NCBI GenBank assembly: GCA_021731165.1
Contig: JAKFXY010000026.1
Coordinates: forward strand, 1 to 35,650
Source: Acidobacteriota bacterium
GTDB lineage: Bacteria; Acidobacteriota; Vicinamibacteria; Vicinamibacterales; UBA2999
Direction: 5' to 3'
Length of the DNA stretch: 35,650 nt
Shown here in pieces: positions 17,594-25,680 of this stretch. The notes under the pieces were generated by a model. The model made no database searches, was not told the origin of the DNA, and saw only the letters and a list, made by a program, of their open reading frames with translations. Position 1 is the stretch's first letter, and every line of letters starts with the position of its first letter. Made by a program: the position numbers and the translations under genes.

Positions 17594-17852
17594 GCGCCAC
17601 CTCCTTGCGGTTGCCCCGTCGGGCCGAACGAACACCCGGGTTGGGCTTCCATTATGAGGCCTGCGTCGAAGGCCGACAGCTTTGACGACACGCTCGGGCA
17701 CGATCCTGCCCGCCGCGTCCGCGTGCCATGCGCCACGCTACGCTCGGGCAATCCACGCGTCCTATCGATCCAGGCGATGGGCCATGTATGCTCTATAACC
17801 GTGCGGGTGACGCCGTTGCCAAGACGACGTCGCCAGACTGGAGCCTGCTGCA
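17594..17852. promoter_or_regulatory. Divergent promoter region of the NRPS accessory operons
   Basis: These 259 bp separate two divergent operons (JmjC-PPTase, and mbtH-fhuDBC) and must hold both promoters. A TATAAC at 17794-17799 could be a -10 box for mbtH but has no matching -35 hexamer. I looked for a Fur-box-like A/T-rich inverted repeat and found none. The AAGGAGGT of the JmjC gene lies at its left end and GGAG (17840-17843) before mbtH at its right end. Confidence 0.4.
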
Positions 17853-18095
17853 ATGACGAACCCGTTCGAGGATGAGAATGGTGACTACCTCGTGCTGGTC
17901 AACGAGGAGGGTCAGTACTCGTTATGGCCCGCATTTCTCGACATCCCGCTCGGCTGGAAGGCCACCGGCCCACGGGGCGATCGCAAGATCTGCCTCGCGT
18001 GGATTGACGAGAACTGGACCGACATGCGTCCGCTCAGCCTCGTCCGCCAGATGGAAGAGGATGCACGCGTTCGAAAATCTCAGCGGGACCGCTAG
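17853..18095 (+). CDS. MbtH-like NRPS accessory protein
   Basis: MbtH-like proteins bind NRPS adenylation domains and are often needed for their folding and activity. The 80-residue product is a full-length match to the family pattern: MTNPFEDENGDYLVLVNEEG at the start, QYSLWPAFLDIPLGWKAT with the conserved SLWP and PxGW tryptophans, then CLAWIDENWTDMRPLSL. The start ATG follows GGAG at 17840-17843. It is the first gene of the plus-strand operon with the siderophore-type transporter genes and lies 8.5 kb from the NRPS gene, its presumed partner. Presence of an MbtH gene in an iron-uptake operon is typical of siderophore clusters. Confidence 0.97.
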   Translation: MTNPFEDENGDYLVLVNEEGQYSLWPAFLDIPLGWKATGPRGDRKICLAWIDENWTDMRPLSLVRQMEEDARVRKSQRDR

Positions 18096-18137
18096 AAGCG
18101 TCCACGACACGCCCGCCGACGATTCTCCGTGAGTCCC

Positions 18138-19007
18138 ATGCTCGATCGTCGCCAGTTCGTCGCAGGTCTCGCCATGCTGCCGTGTCTTCCACGGCCCGCG
18201 GCGGCATCCACCGGCTTGCGCGTTGCGGCTTTGGACTGGGCGCTGGCGGAAACGATGATGGCGCTCGGACACACGCCCATCGCGATCGTCGCCGCGAGCG
18301 ACTGGAACCGATTCGTGGTCGAGCCGCGCTTGCCATCCGGCATCGCCGATCTCGGGCTGCAACCCGAGATCAACTTCGAACTGCTCGCCTCTCTCAAGCC
18401 CGACCTGATCCTCACCTCTCCATTTGTTCAGGACCTGGAGCCAGTGGTCCAACGGATTGCCGAGACCCTGCGGCTGTCGATCTTCGAGAAAGGGACCGTT
18501 CCCCTTGCGCGACCGCGTGCCTTGGCCAGAGTACTGGGCGAACGCCTCGGCCACGCCGAGGCGGCTCGAAGTCTTCTCGTCACCGCCGAGCACACGTTCG
18601 ACATGTACCGCGAGCGCATCACGGCGATCGCTCCTCCACCCGTCGTCCTCGTCAACTTCATCGACGCCAGGCATGTCCGGGTCTACGGAGGGGCTGGACT
18701 CTACCAAAACGTCCTCGATCGCATCGGTCTGGTGAACGCGTGGGCCGGCACGACCAACTATTGGGGATACTCCACCGTTGGCATCGAGACACTCGCCACC
18801 GACAGAGATCTGCGGTTGATCGCCTTCGAGCCGATTCCGGCTGACACGCGCCCGACGCTTCAGCGAAGCCCGCTGTGGTCTCGGCTGCCCTTCGTCCGGG
18901 CGGGACACGTCTCCGTCCTGCCGTCCGTCCTGATGTTCGGCGCCATGCCGTCCGCGCTGCGGTTCGCGCGGCTCCTCGTCGAGCACCTCGAACGCCTGCC
19001 ACGGTGA
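18138..19007 (+). CDS. fhuD: Iron-siderophore ABC transporter, periplasmic binding protein (FhuD-like)
   Basis: This protein should capture the ferric siderophore in the periplasm and hand it to FhuB. The N-terminus MLDRRQFVAGLAMLPCLPRPAAA carries a twin-arginine-type motif (DRRQFVAG) and hydrophobic stretch, cleaved near AAA. The mature part is a class III (TroA/FhuD-like) binding protein: LRVAALDWALAETMMALGHTPIAIVAASDW, then DLGLQPEINFELLASLKPDLIL, which is the usual family core. I chose ATG 18138 because it puts the RR motif in place; a GTG at 18129 is also possible. It follows mbtH by 42 bp, and its stop overlaps the permease start by 4 bp (GTGA). Specificity cannot be read from the sequence; a cobalamin or haem role is less likely given the context. 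Confidence 0.88.
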   Translation: MLDRRQFVAGLAMLPCLPRPAAASTGLRVAALDWALAETMMALGHTPIAIVAASDWNRFVVEPRLPSGIADLGLQPEINFELLASLKPDLILTSPFVQDLEPVVQRIAETLRLSIFEKGTVPLARPRALARVLGERLGHAEAARSLLVTAEHTFDMYRERITAIAPPPVVLVNFIDARHVRVYGGAGLYQNVLDRIGLVNAWAGTTNYWGYSTVGIETLATDRDLRLIAFEPIPADTRPTLQRSPLWSRLPFVRAGHVSVLPSVLMFGAMPSALRFARLLVEHLERLPR

Positions 19008-20998
19008 ACGTCGTCCACGCGCGTCATGGTCCGCCCGTCCTGTCCCTCGGGCTAGGCATCCTTGCGTTGGCGGCGGTGACCCTCCTGCTCGCGCGTCCCG
19101 TGTCGCACGTGCTGTCCGGTCCGGCCGCGCCCGCTGGATACGACGTCGAACGGATGATCCTGGTATACGCAACCTTGCCGCGCCTTGCGATCGCTCTCCT
19201 GTGCGGTGCCGGACTCGCCGCCTCAGGAGCCATTCTCCAGCAGGTCCTCAGGAATCCCCTCGCCTCGCCAACGACGCTCGGCATCGACGCCGGCGCACGG
19301 CTCGCCATCACGATGGCGACACTCTTCACGCCGTCGCTGCTTGGACTCGGCCGTGACATGGTGGCGCTGCTGGGCAGCGCCGCCTCGACGCTGCTCGTGT
19401 TCATACTCGTTCGGCGCCGTGGATTCTCGGCGCTCTCGATCATCCTGGCCGGCCTCGTCGTCAGCCTCTACTGTGGCGCACTGTCGGCCCTCCTCGTGCT
19501 CGTCAAGGACCGCGTGCTCGCGAGCCTGTTCATCTGGGGCAGCGGCTCACTCAGTCAGCAGAGCTGGGAGCCGAGTACGGCCCTGGCCTGGCGGCTGGGG
19601 ATCGTGGCGTTGCCGCTCCTCTTCCTCCTGCGTCCGCTGTCGCTCCTCGATCTCGGCGACGACAGCGTCCGCTCCCTCGGCCTATCCGTCACCCGGCTGC
19701 GCCTGACAGCCATCGCCATCGCCGCCGCACTCTCCGCATTCGTCACGAGTGCCGTCGGCGTCATCGGCTTCATCGGGCTCGTCGCGCCGATCATCGCGCG
19801 ACTCTCGGGCGCGCGGCGGTTCGGCGAGCGCCTCTTGTGGTCAACGATCATCGGTGCGCTGTTGCTCCTCCTGACCGACGCGACGCTGCAGATTCTCGCC
19901 GGTGTGTCTTCCGAGTTCGTGCCCACCGGCGCCGTCACGGCCGTGCTCGGATCTCCGCTCCTCCTCCTCCTCCTGCCGAGGCTGAACACCGCCGCGCCGC
20001 CGACGTCGTTCGCACCTGCGGGACGTGGGACGGCGACGACCCTGCCGCGCGTGCCTGCGCTGGCCGCGGTGGCGGTCTTTGTGCTGCTGGTCACTCTCAC
20101 CGTCCTCGTGGGCCGTAGTCCAACCGGAGCGTGGCAGATCGTCTCGATCGATCAATGGGACCAGGTGATGATCTGGCGATTGCCACGAATCGTGGCAGCC
20201 GCGGCGGCCGGCGCGCTGCTGGGCGTGGCCGGCCTCATCCTCCAGCGGTTGACCAACAACGAAATGGCGAGCCCGGAGGTACTCGGCGTAAGCGCGGGTG
20301 CGATCCTTGCGGTCGCGGTGTCCCTCTTCATGTTCGGGAGCCTCGCGCCCGTGAGCGAGAGTGTCGTGGCCGCGGTCGGCGGTGTCGTCGTCCTCGCGGC
20401 CATCCTTGCCTTCGGCAGCCGCTCCAGCTTCGCACCCGAGCGGGTGTTGCTGGCGGGCATCGCACTCAACGCGCTCATTGACGCCGTCGTCGGCATCATG
20501 TCGGCGACCGGAGACCCGCGTGCGATTCTCCTTCTTGGCTGGATGAGTGGATCGACAGGCGGCACGACAGCGGGCGATGCGGCGCAGGCGGGCATGGCGG
20601 CCGCGGTCCTCGTCGCGGTGAGCCTCCTCGCCGTCCGCTGGCTCGCCGTCCTGCCTCTCGGCGGGCCGCAGGCACGGGCACTTGGCGTCCCGCTCGCGCG
20701 CTCGCGCTTCCTGCTGCTGCTCCTGGCCGCGGTATTGACGGCGGCCGCGACACCCGTGATCGGCCCCTTGACGTTCGTCGGCCTCATGGCTCCGCACATC
20801 GTGCTCGCCATGGGAGTCAGACAGCCATTGCCTGCGCTCCTGGGCGCGGCGGCCGCCGGCGCCGGCGTGATGGCGGTGGCAGACTGGCTCGCGCGCACGG
20901 CGGCCTTCCCTCTTCAGTTGCCAACCGGCCTCGTCGCCGCGATGGTTGGAGCGCCCTTTCTGATGGTGCTCCTCAATCGCCGGAGCACATTCCCATGA
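19004..20998 (+). CDS. fhuB: Fused double permease of Fe-siderophore ABC transporter (FhuB-like)
   Basis: The 664-residue inner-membrane protein contains two FecCD-family permease halves in one chain, as in E. coli FhuB (660 residues), whereas most iron-siderophore systems use two separate subunits. The first half includes LPRLAIALLCGAGLAASGAILQQVLRNPLASPTTLGID and VGVIGFIGLVAPIIARL; the second repeats WRLPRIVAAAAAGALLGVAGLILQRLTNNEMASPEVLGVSAGA and TPVIGPLTFVGLMAPHIV. About 18-20 hydrophobic segments are evident. The GTG start at 19004 overlaps the fhuD stop (GTGA); a longer frame starts inside fhuD and is rejected. The stop overlaps the fhuC start (ATGA), so D, B and C are tightly coupled. 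Confidence 0.93.
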   Translation: MNVVHARHGPPVLSLGLGILALAAVTLLLARPVSHVLSGPAAPAGYDVERMILVYATLPRLAIALLCGAGLAASGAILQQVLRNPLASPTTLGIDAGARLAITMATLFTPSLLGLGRDMVALLGSAASTLLVFILVRRRGFSALSIILAGLVVSLYCGALSALLVLVKDRVLASLFIWGSGSLSQQSWEPSTALAWRLGIVALPLLFLLRPLSLLDLGDDSVRSLGLSVTRLRLTAIAIAAALSAFVTSAVGVIGFIGLVAPIIARLSGARRFGERLLWSTIIGALLLLLTDATLQILAGVSSEFVPTGAVTAVLGSPLLLLLLPRLNTAAPPTSFAPAGRGTATTLPRVPALAAVAVFVLLVTLTVLVGRSPTGAWQIVSIDQWDQVMIWRLPRIVAAAAAGALLGVAGLILQRLTNNEMASPEVLGVSAGAILAVAVSLFMFGSLAPVSESVVAAVGGVVVLAAILAFGSRSSFAPERVLLAGIALNALIDAVVGIMSATGDPRAILLLGWMSGSTGGTTAGDAAQAGMAAAVLVAVSLLAVRWLAVLPLGGPQARALGVPLARSRFLLLLLAAVLTAAATPVIGPLTFVGLMAPHIVLAMGVRQPLPALLGAAAAGAGVMAVADWLARTAAFPLQLPTGLVAAMVGAPFLMVLLNRRSTFP

Positions 20999-21798
20999 TT
21001 GCTGAATCAGAAGGTCACGTCATGGCGCTCGAGGGTGTCACCGTCGAGGTGTCCGGCAATATTCTGCTCGAGCCATTGACCATGGCGTTTCCTGACAGCG
21101 GGATCGTGGGGCTGGTCGGCCAGAACGGGTCCGGGAAATCCACGCTGCTGAGAGTGCTTTCGCGCCAACTGGCGCCGACGCACGGCACGATCCGGTTCGG
21201 TGGCAAGCCACTGAAGTCCTGGGGTGAGCGCGACTTCGCCCGCAAGGTTGCCTACCTGCCGCAACACACCCCGCTGGCCGCCGGCCTGAAGGTCCGTGAG
21301 CTCGTCGCACTTGGCCGCTATCCGTGGCACGGCGCGCTCGGCCTCTTCCGGAGTGTCGATCGGGAGAAGGTGGACGAGGCCCTGACGCTCACGTCAACCG
21401 ACGTCTTCGCCGACCGCCTCGTTGACACGCTCTCCGGCGGTGAGCGGCAACGCGTCTGGCTCGCCATGCTCATCGCGCAGGACGCCAGGCTGCTGCTGCT
21501 CGACGAACCGATCTCGGCCCTCGACGTCGCCCACCAACTCGAGGTCTTGGCGCTCGTGCGCCGTCTCAGCCAGGACAAGGGCATCGCCGTCGTGGTCGTC
21601 ATCCACGAGATCAACCTGGCGGCGCGCTTCTGCGACGAGATCGTCGCCCTCAAGAGCGGGCGGCTCGTCGCTCATGGCCCACCCGACGAGTTCATGACGG
21701 CCAGGCGGCTCGAAGAGATCTACGACGTCAACATGGGCGTCTTTCCACATCCCGATACTGGCGAATCCATCGCCTTCGTCCGGACGCGGGATCGCTGA
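20995..21798 (+). CDS. fhuC: Fe-siderophore ABC transporter ATPase (FhuC-like)
   Basis: This cytosolic ATPase powers import through FhuB. The 267 residues hold a complete ABC domain: Walker A GQNGSGKST (42-50), Q-loop in AYLPQHTPLAAGLKVRELVALGRYPWHG (the ALGRYPW segment is typical of FecE/FhuC/BtuD ATPases), signature LSGGERQR (about 145-152), Walker B LLLLDEPISALD and the switch histidine in VVVIHEIN. The start overlaps the fhuB stop by 4 bp. An internal ATG (residue 10) would remove a non-conserved leader but leaves the domain intact. It converges on the Rieske oxygenase gene with a 12-bp gap. No TonB-dependent outer-membrane receptor is in the window. Confidence 0.95.
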   Translation: MIAESEGHVMALEGVTVEVSGNILLEPLTMAFPDSGIVGLVGQNGSGKSTLLRVLSRQLAPTHGTIRFGGKPLKSWGERDFARKVAYLPQHTPLAAGLKVRELVALGRYPWHGALGLFRSVDREKVDEALTLTSTDVFADRLVDTLSGGERQRVWLAMLIAQDARLLLLDEPISALDVAHQLEVLALVRRLSQDKGIAVVVVIHEINLAARFCDEIVALKSGRLVAHGPPDEFMTARRLEEIYDVNMGVFPHPDTGESIAFVRTRDR

Positions 21799-21810
21799 GC
21801 AGGCCGATCG

Positions 21811-23022
21811 CTAGAGGGGAACGCCAATCGCCCTGGCGATGTGGCGGTGCAGGGACTGGAGCGCAAGCTCGTTGCGACCGTAGACAACCGTGAAGCCCGC
21901 GGGCGCACTGACGAGGTTCGCATAGCCATCGACGGCGACGCGGTAGTCTTCCCGCGTAACGTCACTCTCCGCGTCGTCCTGGGCAAACTCGCCGGCACGG
22001 TCTCCATCCGCACGAACGCCGCGCAAGGCGTAGACCTCAATGCGGCAGGACATCGTGCCTGGCGTCTGGCCTGGAAAGATTCTGAACATCCGCACGAAGG
22101 CACCACCGGGCCCGCCCGATCCGACGACAACAACGGTATTGGGGAAGAGAAAGTGGACCCCGCCATAGTCGGCTTCCGGCCATTCGCTTTCGGGCAACCC
22201 GACCAGTGCCTTGACGCGTCTGTCCGGAAAATTGATCCGCCAGTGCGGCCCGAAATCATCGAACACGGCGACATTGCCATAGTGGCTGACACCGATCGTG
22301 GAGGCATGCAATGTGGCGAAGTGGTAGCCCTCGCCGTATGTGTCGAGGGCACATTTCCAGTTGCAGTCAGCGGCGAGCGAGCTCGATCTGATCGGCGCCG
22401 CGTCAGCCAGCTCGAGCTGCGCCAGCTCGGGAGCGAATGCGCCAAGGTACGCCGGAATGTCGAGTTCGTCCGACCCCGCCGCCGCCCGCACGAAGACGAT
22501 GCCGTTCCACTCCGCCACGGGCACCTGAATGAGATTGCGCCGGCTCATATCGATGCCCTCGAAGCCCTGCCGGCCCGGCACCCCGACAAGAGAGCCATCG
22601 AGCTCGAAGGTCCAGGCGTGGAACGGGCACGTCATCCGGCCACGACGCTCGCAGGTCCCATCCGCGCCGGCGCGGACGAGCTTCGTGCCGCGATGCGTGC
22701 ACATGTTGAGGAAGGCACGAAGGACGCCGTCCCTACCCCGCACAATGACGATGGACTGTCCGAACTCCTCGAACAGCAAGCTGTCGCCCGGCCTCGGGAC
22801 AGCCCGTGACAGGCCGGCAACCAGGGGGACCTTGAGGAAGATCTCGCGTCTCTCCAGCTCCGCTCGCGCGGGATCCGTGTAGGCGGCCGGATCGTTCTCG
22901 AGGGGGCCCGACGCGAAATCGGTCGTCCCGCCTGCCGCGACATGCGCCACCATTCGGCGTTGGATGGCCCGCGCGACTCGCCGGCGCCGTTCGGCGCTAT
23001 CGGCCGGTGTGATGTCGTTCAT
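21811..23022 (-). CDS. Rieske non-haem iron oxygenase, alpha subunit type
   Basis: The 403-residue product has a Rieske [2Fe-2S] domain (about 60-180) with ligands Cys108-x-His110 and Cys132-x2-His135, and a catalytic SRPBCC-type domain (about 200-400) with mononuclear iron ligands His234 and His239 in DTYGEGYHFATLHAST. The spacing between the two Rieske ligand pairs is 21 residues, longer than the usual 15-17, and includes an extra Cys124. Such enzymes hydroxylate, dehydrogenate or cyclise using electrons from a separate reductase, none of which is encoded nearby. ATG 23022 is chosen because AAGGA lies six bases upstream; an in-frame ATG at 23043 and a frame reaching 24360 lack that support. 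It diverges from the P450 pair and is a likely tailoring enzyme of the NRPS product. Confidence 0.9.
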   Translation of the reverse strand: MNDITPADSAERRRRVARAIQRRMVAHVAAGGTTDFASGPLENDPAAYTDPARAELERREIFLKVPLVAGLSRAVPRPGDSLLFEEFGQSIVIVRGRDGVLRAFLNMCTHRGTKLVRAGADGTCERRGRMTCPFHAWTFELDGSLVGVPGRQGFEGIDMSRRNLIQVPVAEWNGIVFVRAAAGSDELDIPAYLGAFAPELAQLELADAAPIRSSSLAADCNWKCALDTYGEGYHFATLHASTIGVSHYGNVAVFDDFGPHWRINFPDRRVKALVGLPESEWPEADYGGVHFLFPNTVVVVGSGGPGGAFVRMFRIFPGQTPGTMSCRIEVYALRGVRADGDRAGEFAQDDAESDVTREDYRVAVDGYANLVSAPAGFTVVYGRNELALQSLHRHIARAIGVPL

Positions 23023-23133
23023 GAACTGTCCTTCTGCCGTCATGACGAGGGACTCATGCGGGTGGGTCCAGAAAACTATATCGTTGTTCGCGCGCCGGCC
23101 CGGATTTCGCCAGAGCGCGTGGTCGGATCCACA

Positions 23134-24381
23134 ATGTTGCGAAACTCCATGACGCGTTCCGCGGCCGTCCCGTCGCATGTTCCTCCCGAGTGCGTGGTCG
23201 ATGTCGATCTCTACCGGATGCCTGGCGCCGAACAGGACCTCCATTTTCCATGGAAGCAACTGCAGGATTCCTCGCCCCGAGGTCTCGTCTGGACGCCGCA
23301 TAACGGCGGCCACTGGATCGTCACCCGGGGACGAGACATCGCGCGCATCTACGCCGACCACGAAAACTTTTCCTCGCACATCACCATCGTGCCGCGGCAA
23401 TGGGGCGAGCGGTTCCCGCTGCGGCCCACGACGCTCGATCCTCCCGAGCATCGCCCGTTCCGGCGACGGCTCAATGCCGCCCTCTCCCCGGCGGTGGTCC
23501 GCTCCGCGCAGCCACGGATCCGGAAGCTCGCCATCGAGGCGATCGAGCGGATACGAATGCGCGGTCGATGTGAATTCGTCTCCGAGTTTGCCGAGCAGCT
23601 CCCGCTTGGCGTCTTCCTGCATCTTGCCGATCTTCCCGTGGATGGCGCGACCGGGCTTCCTGGCTATGCGGAGGATCCAATCCGGGCCGACGGCTCGACG
23701 ACGGACGTCCCGATCATGGACAGGTTTGCCGGCTATCTGCGCCCCCATGTCATCGAGCGGCAGCGGCATCCCGGCGATGACCTGATCAGTCGATTGGTCG
23801 CCGGCGCGATGGACGATCGCGAGCTCACCGAAGACGAGGCGGTGGAGATCTCCACGGCCGTGCTGACCGGCGGCCTCGACACGATCGTGTCCTCCCTTGG
23901 CCTGATGATGGCCTTCCTCGCTCGCAACCCCGCGCACCGCCGCCGCCTGATCGCCGAACCGGCGACGATCCGGCCGGCCGTTGCCGAGATGCTGCGCCGG
24001 TTTCCCATCATGACCAAGGCGCGGCTCGTGACCCGAGACCAGGACATCGAGGGTGTGACGGTAAAGGCCGGCGAGATGATCGTGTTGCCGCCGCTGCACG
24101 GCCTGGACGACCACGAGTTCGACGACCCTCTGACGGTCGACTTCGATCGGCCGCCGGCACCGAATTCGACCTTCGGCAATGGTGTGCATCGCTGTCCAGG
24201 CGCGCTTCTCTCCCAGGCGGAGCTGGAGATCACGCTCGACGAGTGGCTCGCGCGGATTCCCGAGTTCGAGATCGATCCGGTTCGACCGCCGACGATGAAG
24301 GGCGGCGTCCTTGGCGCGCTCCTCACACTCGAGCTGCGGTGGGAGCCCATGGCGGCACACTCCCCTCGCTCGACAGCGTAG
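23134..24381 (+). CDS. Cytochrome P450 (first of tandem pair)
   Basis: The protein is a soluble bacterial-type P450 of about 415 residues. It has the PPEHRPFRRRLNAALSP segment, an I-helix TGGLDTIVSS retaining the acid-threonine pair, ExxR as EMLR and the haem-ligand loop FGNGVHRCPGALL with Cys354. In the I-helix the residue after the catalytic Thr is Ile rather than the more usual Thr/Ser. The 5' end is uncertain: ATGs at 23134 and 23149 fit homology (VPPECVVDVDLYRMPG), while ATG 23056 has an AGGGA ribosome-binding-like site but adds 26 unfamiliar residues. The gene ends 9 bp before the second P450, and the two are surely co-transcribed. No ferredoxin or reductase gene is in the window. Confidence 0.92.
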   Translation: MLRNSMTRSAAVPSHVPPECVVDVDLYRMPGAEQDLHFPWKQLQDSSPRGLVWTPHNGGHWIVTRGRDIARIYADHENFSSHITIVPRQWGERFPLRPTTLDPPEHRPFRRRLNAALSPAVVRSAQPRIRKLAIEAIERIRMRGRCEFVSEFAEQLPLGVFLHLADLPVDGATGLPGYAEDPIRADGSTTDVPIMDRFAGYLRPHVIERQRHPGDDLISRLVAGAMDDRELTEDEAVEISTAVLTGGLDTIVSSLGLMMAFLARNPAHRRRLIAEPATIRPAVAEMLRRFPIMTKARLVTRDQDIEGVTVKAGEMIVLPPLHGLDDHEFDDPLTVDFDRPPAPNSTFGNGVHRCPGALLSQAELEITLDEWLARIPEFEIDPVRPPTMKGGVLGALLTLELRWEPMAAHSPRSTA

Positions 24382-24390
24382 GGAACCTGA

Positions 24391-25641
24391 GTGCCAGATT
24401 CACACCTCCAGACACGCGCGACCCGCGAAGCGGAAGACACTCCCATTGCCGCTCTGGACGTAAGCCGAGTCGATCGTTTTCAAGCCAACACCCATTGGCC
24501 ATGCTTCACCCGGCTGCGCCGGGAAGAGCCGGTGCACTTCTGCCCCGAGAGTGTGCATGGGGCGTATTGGTCCGTCACCCGCCTTGACGACATCCTCGCC
24601 GTGGAGACGAACCATCGCCAGTTCTCATCGGAACGGAACGTGATCATCGGAGACGTCCCCGCCACCTTCGACGCGACGCGTGCATTTGCGACGGCCGACC
24701 CGCCGGAGCACACGCGCGAGCGCAAGGCCGTCACGCCCGCGATGTCGCCACAGCGAGTGGCGACCCTCGAGGCACGGACCAGAGCCAATATCGGCGCGGT
24801 GCTCGACGGATTGCCACTGGACGAGACCTTCGATTGGGTGGAGCGTGTGTCGGTTGAGCTCACCACCCAGATGGTGGCGATGCTCTTCGACTTTCCCTGG
24901 GAGGAGCGGAGGCTGCTGCCCTACTGGTCAGAGGTACTGGTGACAACGCCGCAGGTCGGTGCGATCACGACGACAGCGGTGGAGCGCGACGCGATCGTCA
25001 ACGAGTATCGCTCCAGGATTCTGGAGATGTGGCGCGCGCGCGCCGGCGAGTCGCCGGGCGACGACATCATCTCGGCCCTCGCTCACAACCCGGACACCGC
25101 GGGAATGATCGAGGACCCGTCGCATCTCATCGGAACGGTCTCGCTCGTGGCAGGTGCCAATGAAGCGTCGCGGGGCGCCCTGTCCGGAAGCATCGTCGCG
25201 TTCAATCAGTTCCCTGGAGAGTGGGAGAGATTGCGGGCCGACCCTTCTCTCGCCTCGAATGCCGCTGCCGAGATTGTCCGCTGGCAGACACCAATTTCCC
25301 ACATGCGGCGGACCGCGGTGGAGGACGTCGAGTTCCGGGGCCGACTGATCCGCAGAGGCGACCGTGTGGTGATGTGGTACTGCTCAGGCAATCGCGATGA
25401 GGCCTATTTCGAGGACGGCGATGCCTTGCGGATCGCGCGTCCGAACGCGCGCCGGCATGTGGCGTTCGGCGGCGGCATCCATCGCTGCTTGGGCAGCCAT
25501 GTCGCCGAGATGCAGCTTCGCGTCCTGCTGGAAGAGATCCTCAAGCGCTTCACGCTCGTCGAATTGGCGGCCGAGCCGAGGCGCAAGGCGTCAAACTTCT
25601 CCGCCGGCTTTGACCAGGTGCTGGTGCGGATTCCGTCGTGA
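24391..25641 (+). CDS. Cytochrome P450 (second of tandem pair) with altered I-helix
   Basis: The 416-residue product is a class I-type bacterial P450. DPPEHTRERKAVTPAMSPQRV (103-123) is the usual C-helix region, E294-x-x-R297 is present, and the haem loop is FGGGIHRCLGSHVA with Cys366. The I-helix reads LVAGANEASRGAL (252-264), where relatives have GGNETTR: the conserved Thr that guides oxygen activation is Ala259, followed by Ser260. This suggests substrate-assisted or otherwise unusual oxygen chemistry. The start is GTG 24391, with AGGGA seven bases upstream and only 9 bp after the first P450. It converges with the CmcJ-like gene. Sequence outside the I-helix is divergent from the first P450, so this is not a recent tandem duplicate. 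Confidence 0.92.
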   Translation: MPDSHLQTRATREAEDTPIAALDVSRVDRFQANTHWPCFTRLRREEPVHFCPESVHGAYWSVTRLDDILAVETNHRQFSSERNVIIGDVPATFDATRAFATADPPEHTRERKAVTPAMSPQRVATLEARTRANIGAVLDGLPLDETFDWVERVSVELTTQMVAMLFDFPWEERRLLPYWSEVLVTTPQVGAITTTAVERDAIVNEYRSRILEMWRARAGESPGDDIISALAHNPDTAGMIEDPSHLIGTVSLVAGANEASRGALSGSIVAFNQFPGEWERLRADPSLASNAAAEIVRWQTPISHMRRTAVEDVEFRGRLIRRGDRVVMWYCSGNRDEAYFEDGDALRIARPNARRHVAFGGGIHRCLGSHVAEMQLRVLLEEILKRFTLVELAAEPRRKASNFSAGFDQVLVRIPS

Positions 25642-25680
25642 ACCGACGATGAGCCGGCCCTCCTTGTTGAAGTGAGCCGC

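Noticed and set aside
17594-17852. Fur box
   Set aside because: No GATAAT-type A/T-rich inverted repeat is present; the region is GC-rich with only a lone TATAAC.
18875-19003. Upstream start for the permease inside the binding-protein gene
   Set aside because: It encodes Arg-rich sequence in a shadow frame of fhuD; the GTG at 19004 overlapping the fhuD stop is the natural coupled start.
23023-24360. Extension of the Rieske frame upstream through the P450 gene
   Set aside because: The added residues are non-homologous Arg/His-rich sequence antisense to the P450. ATG 23022 has a ribosome binding site.
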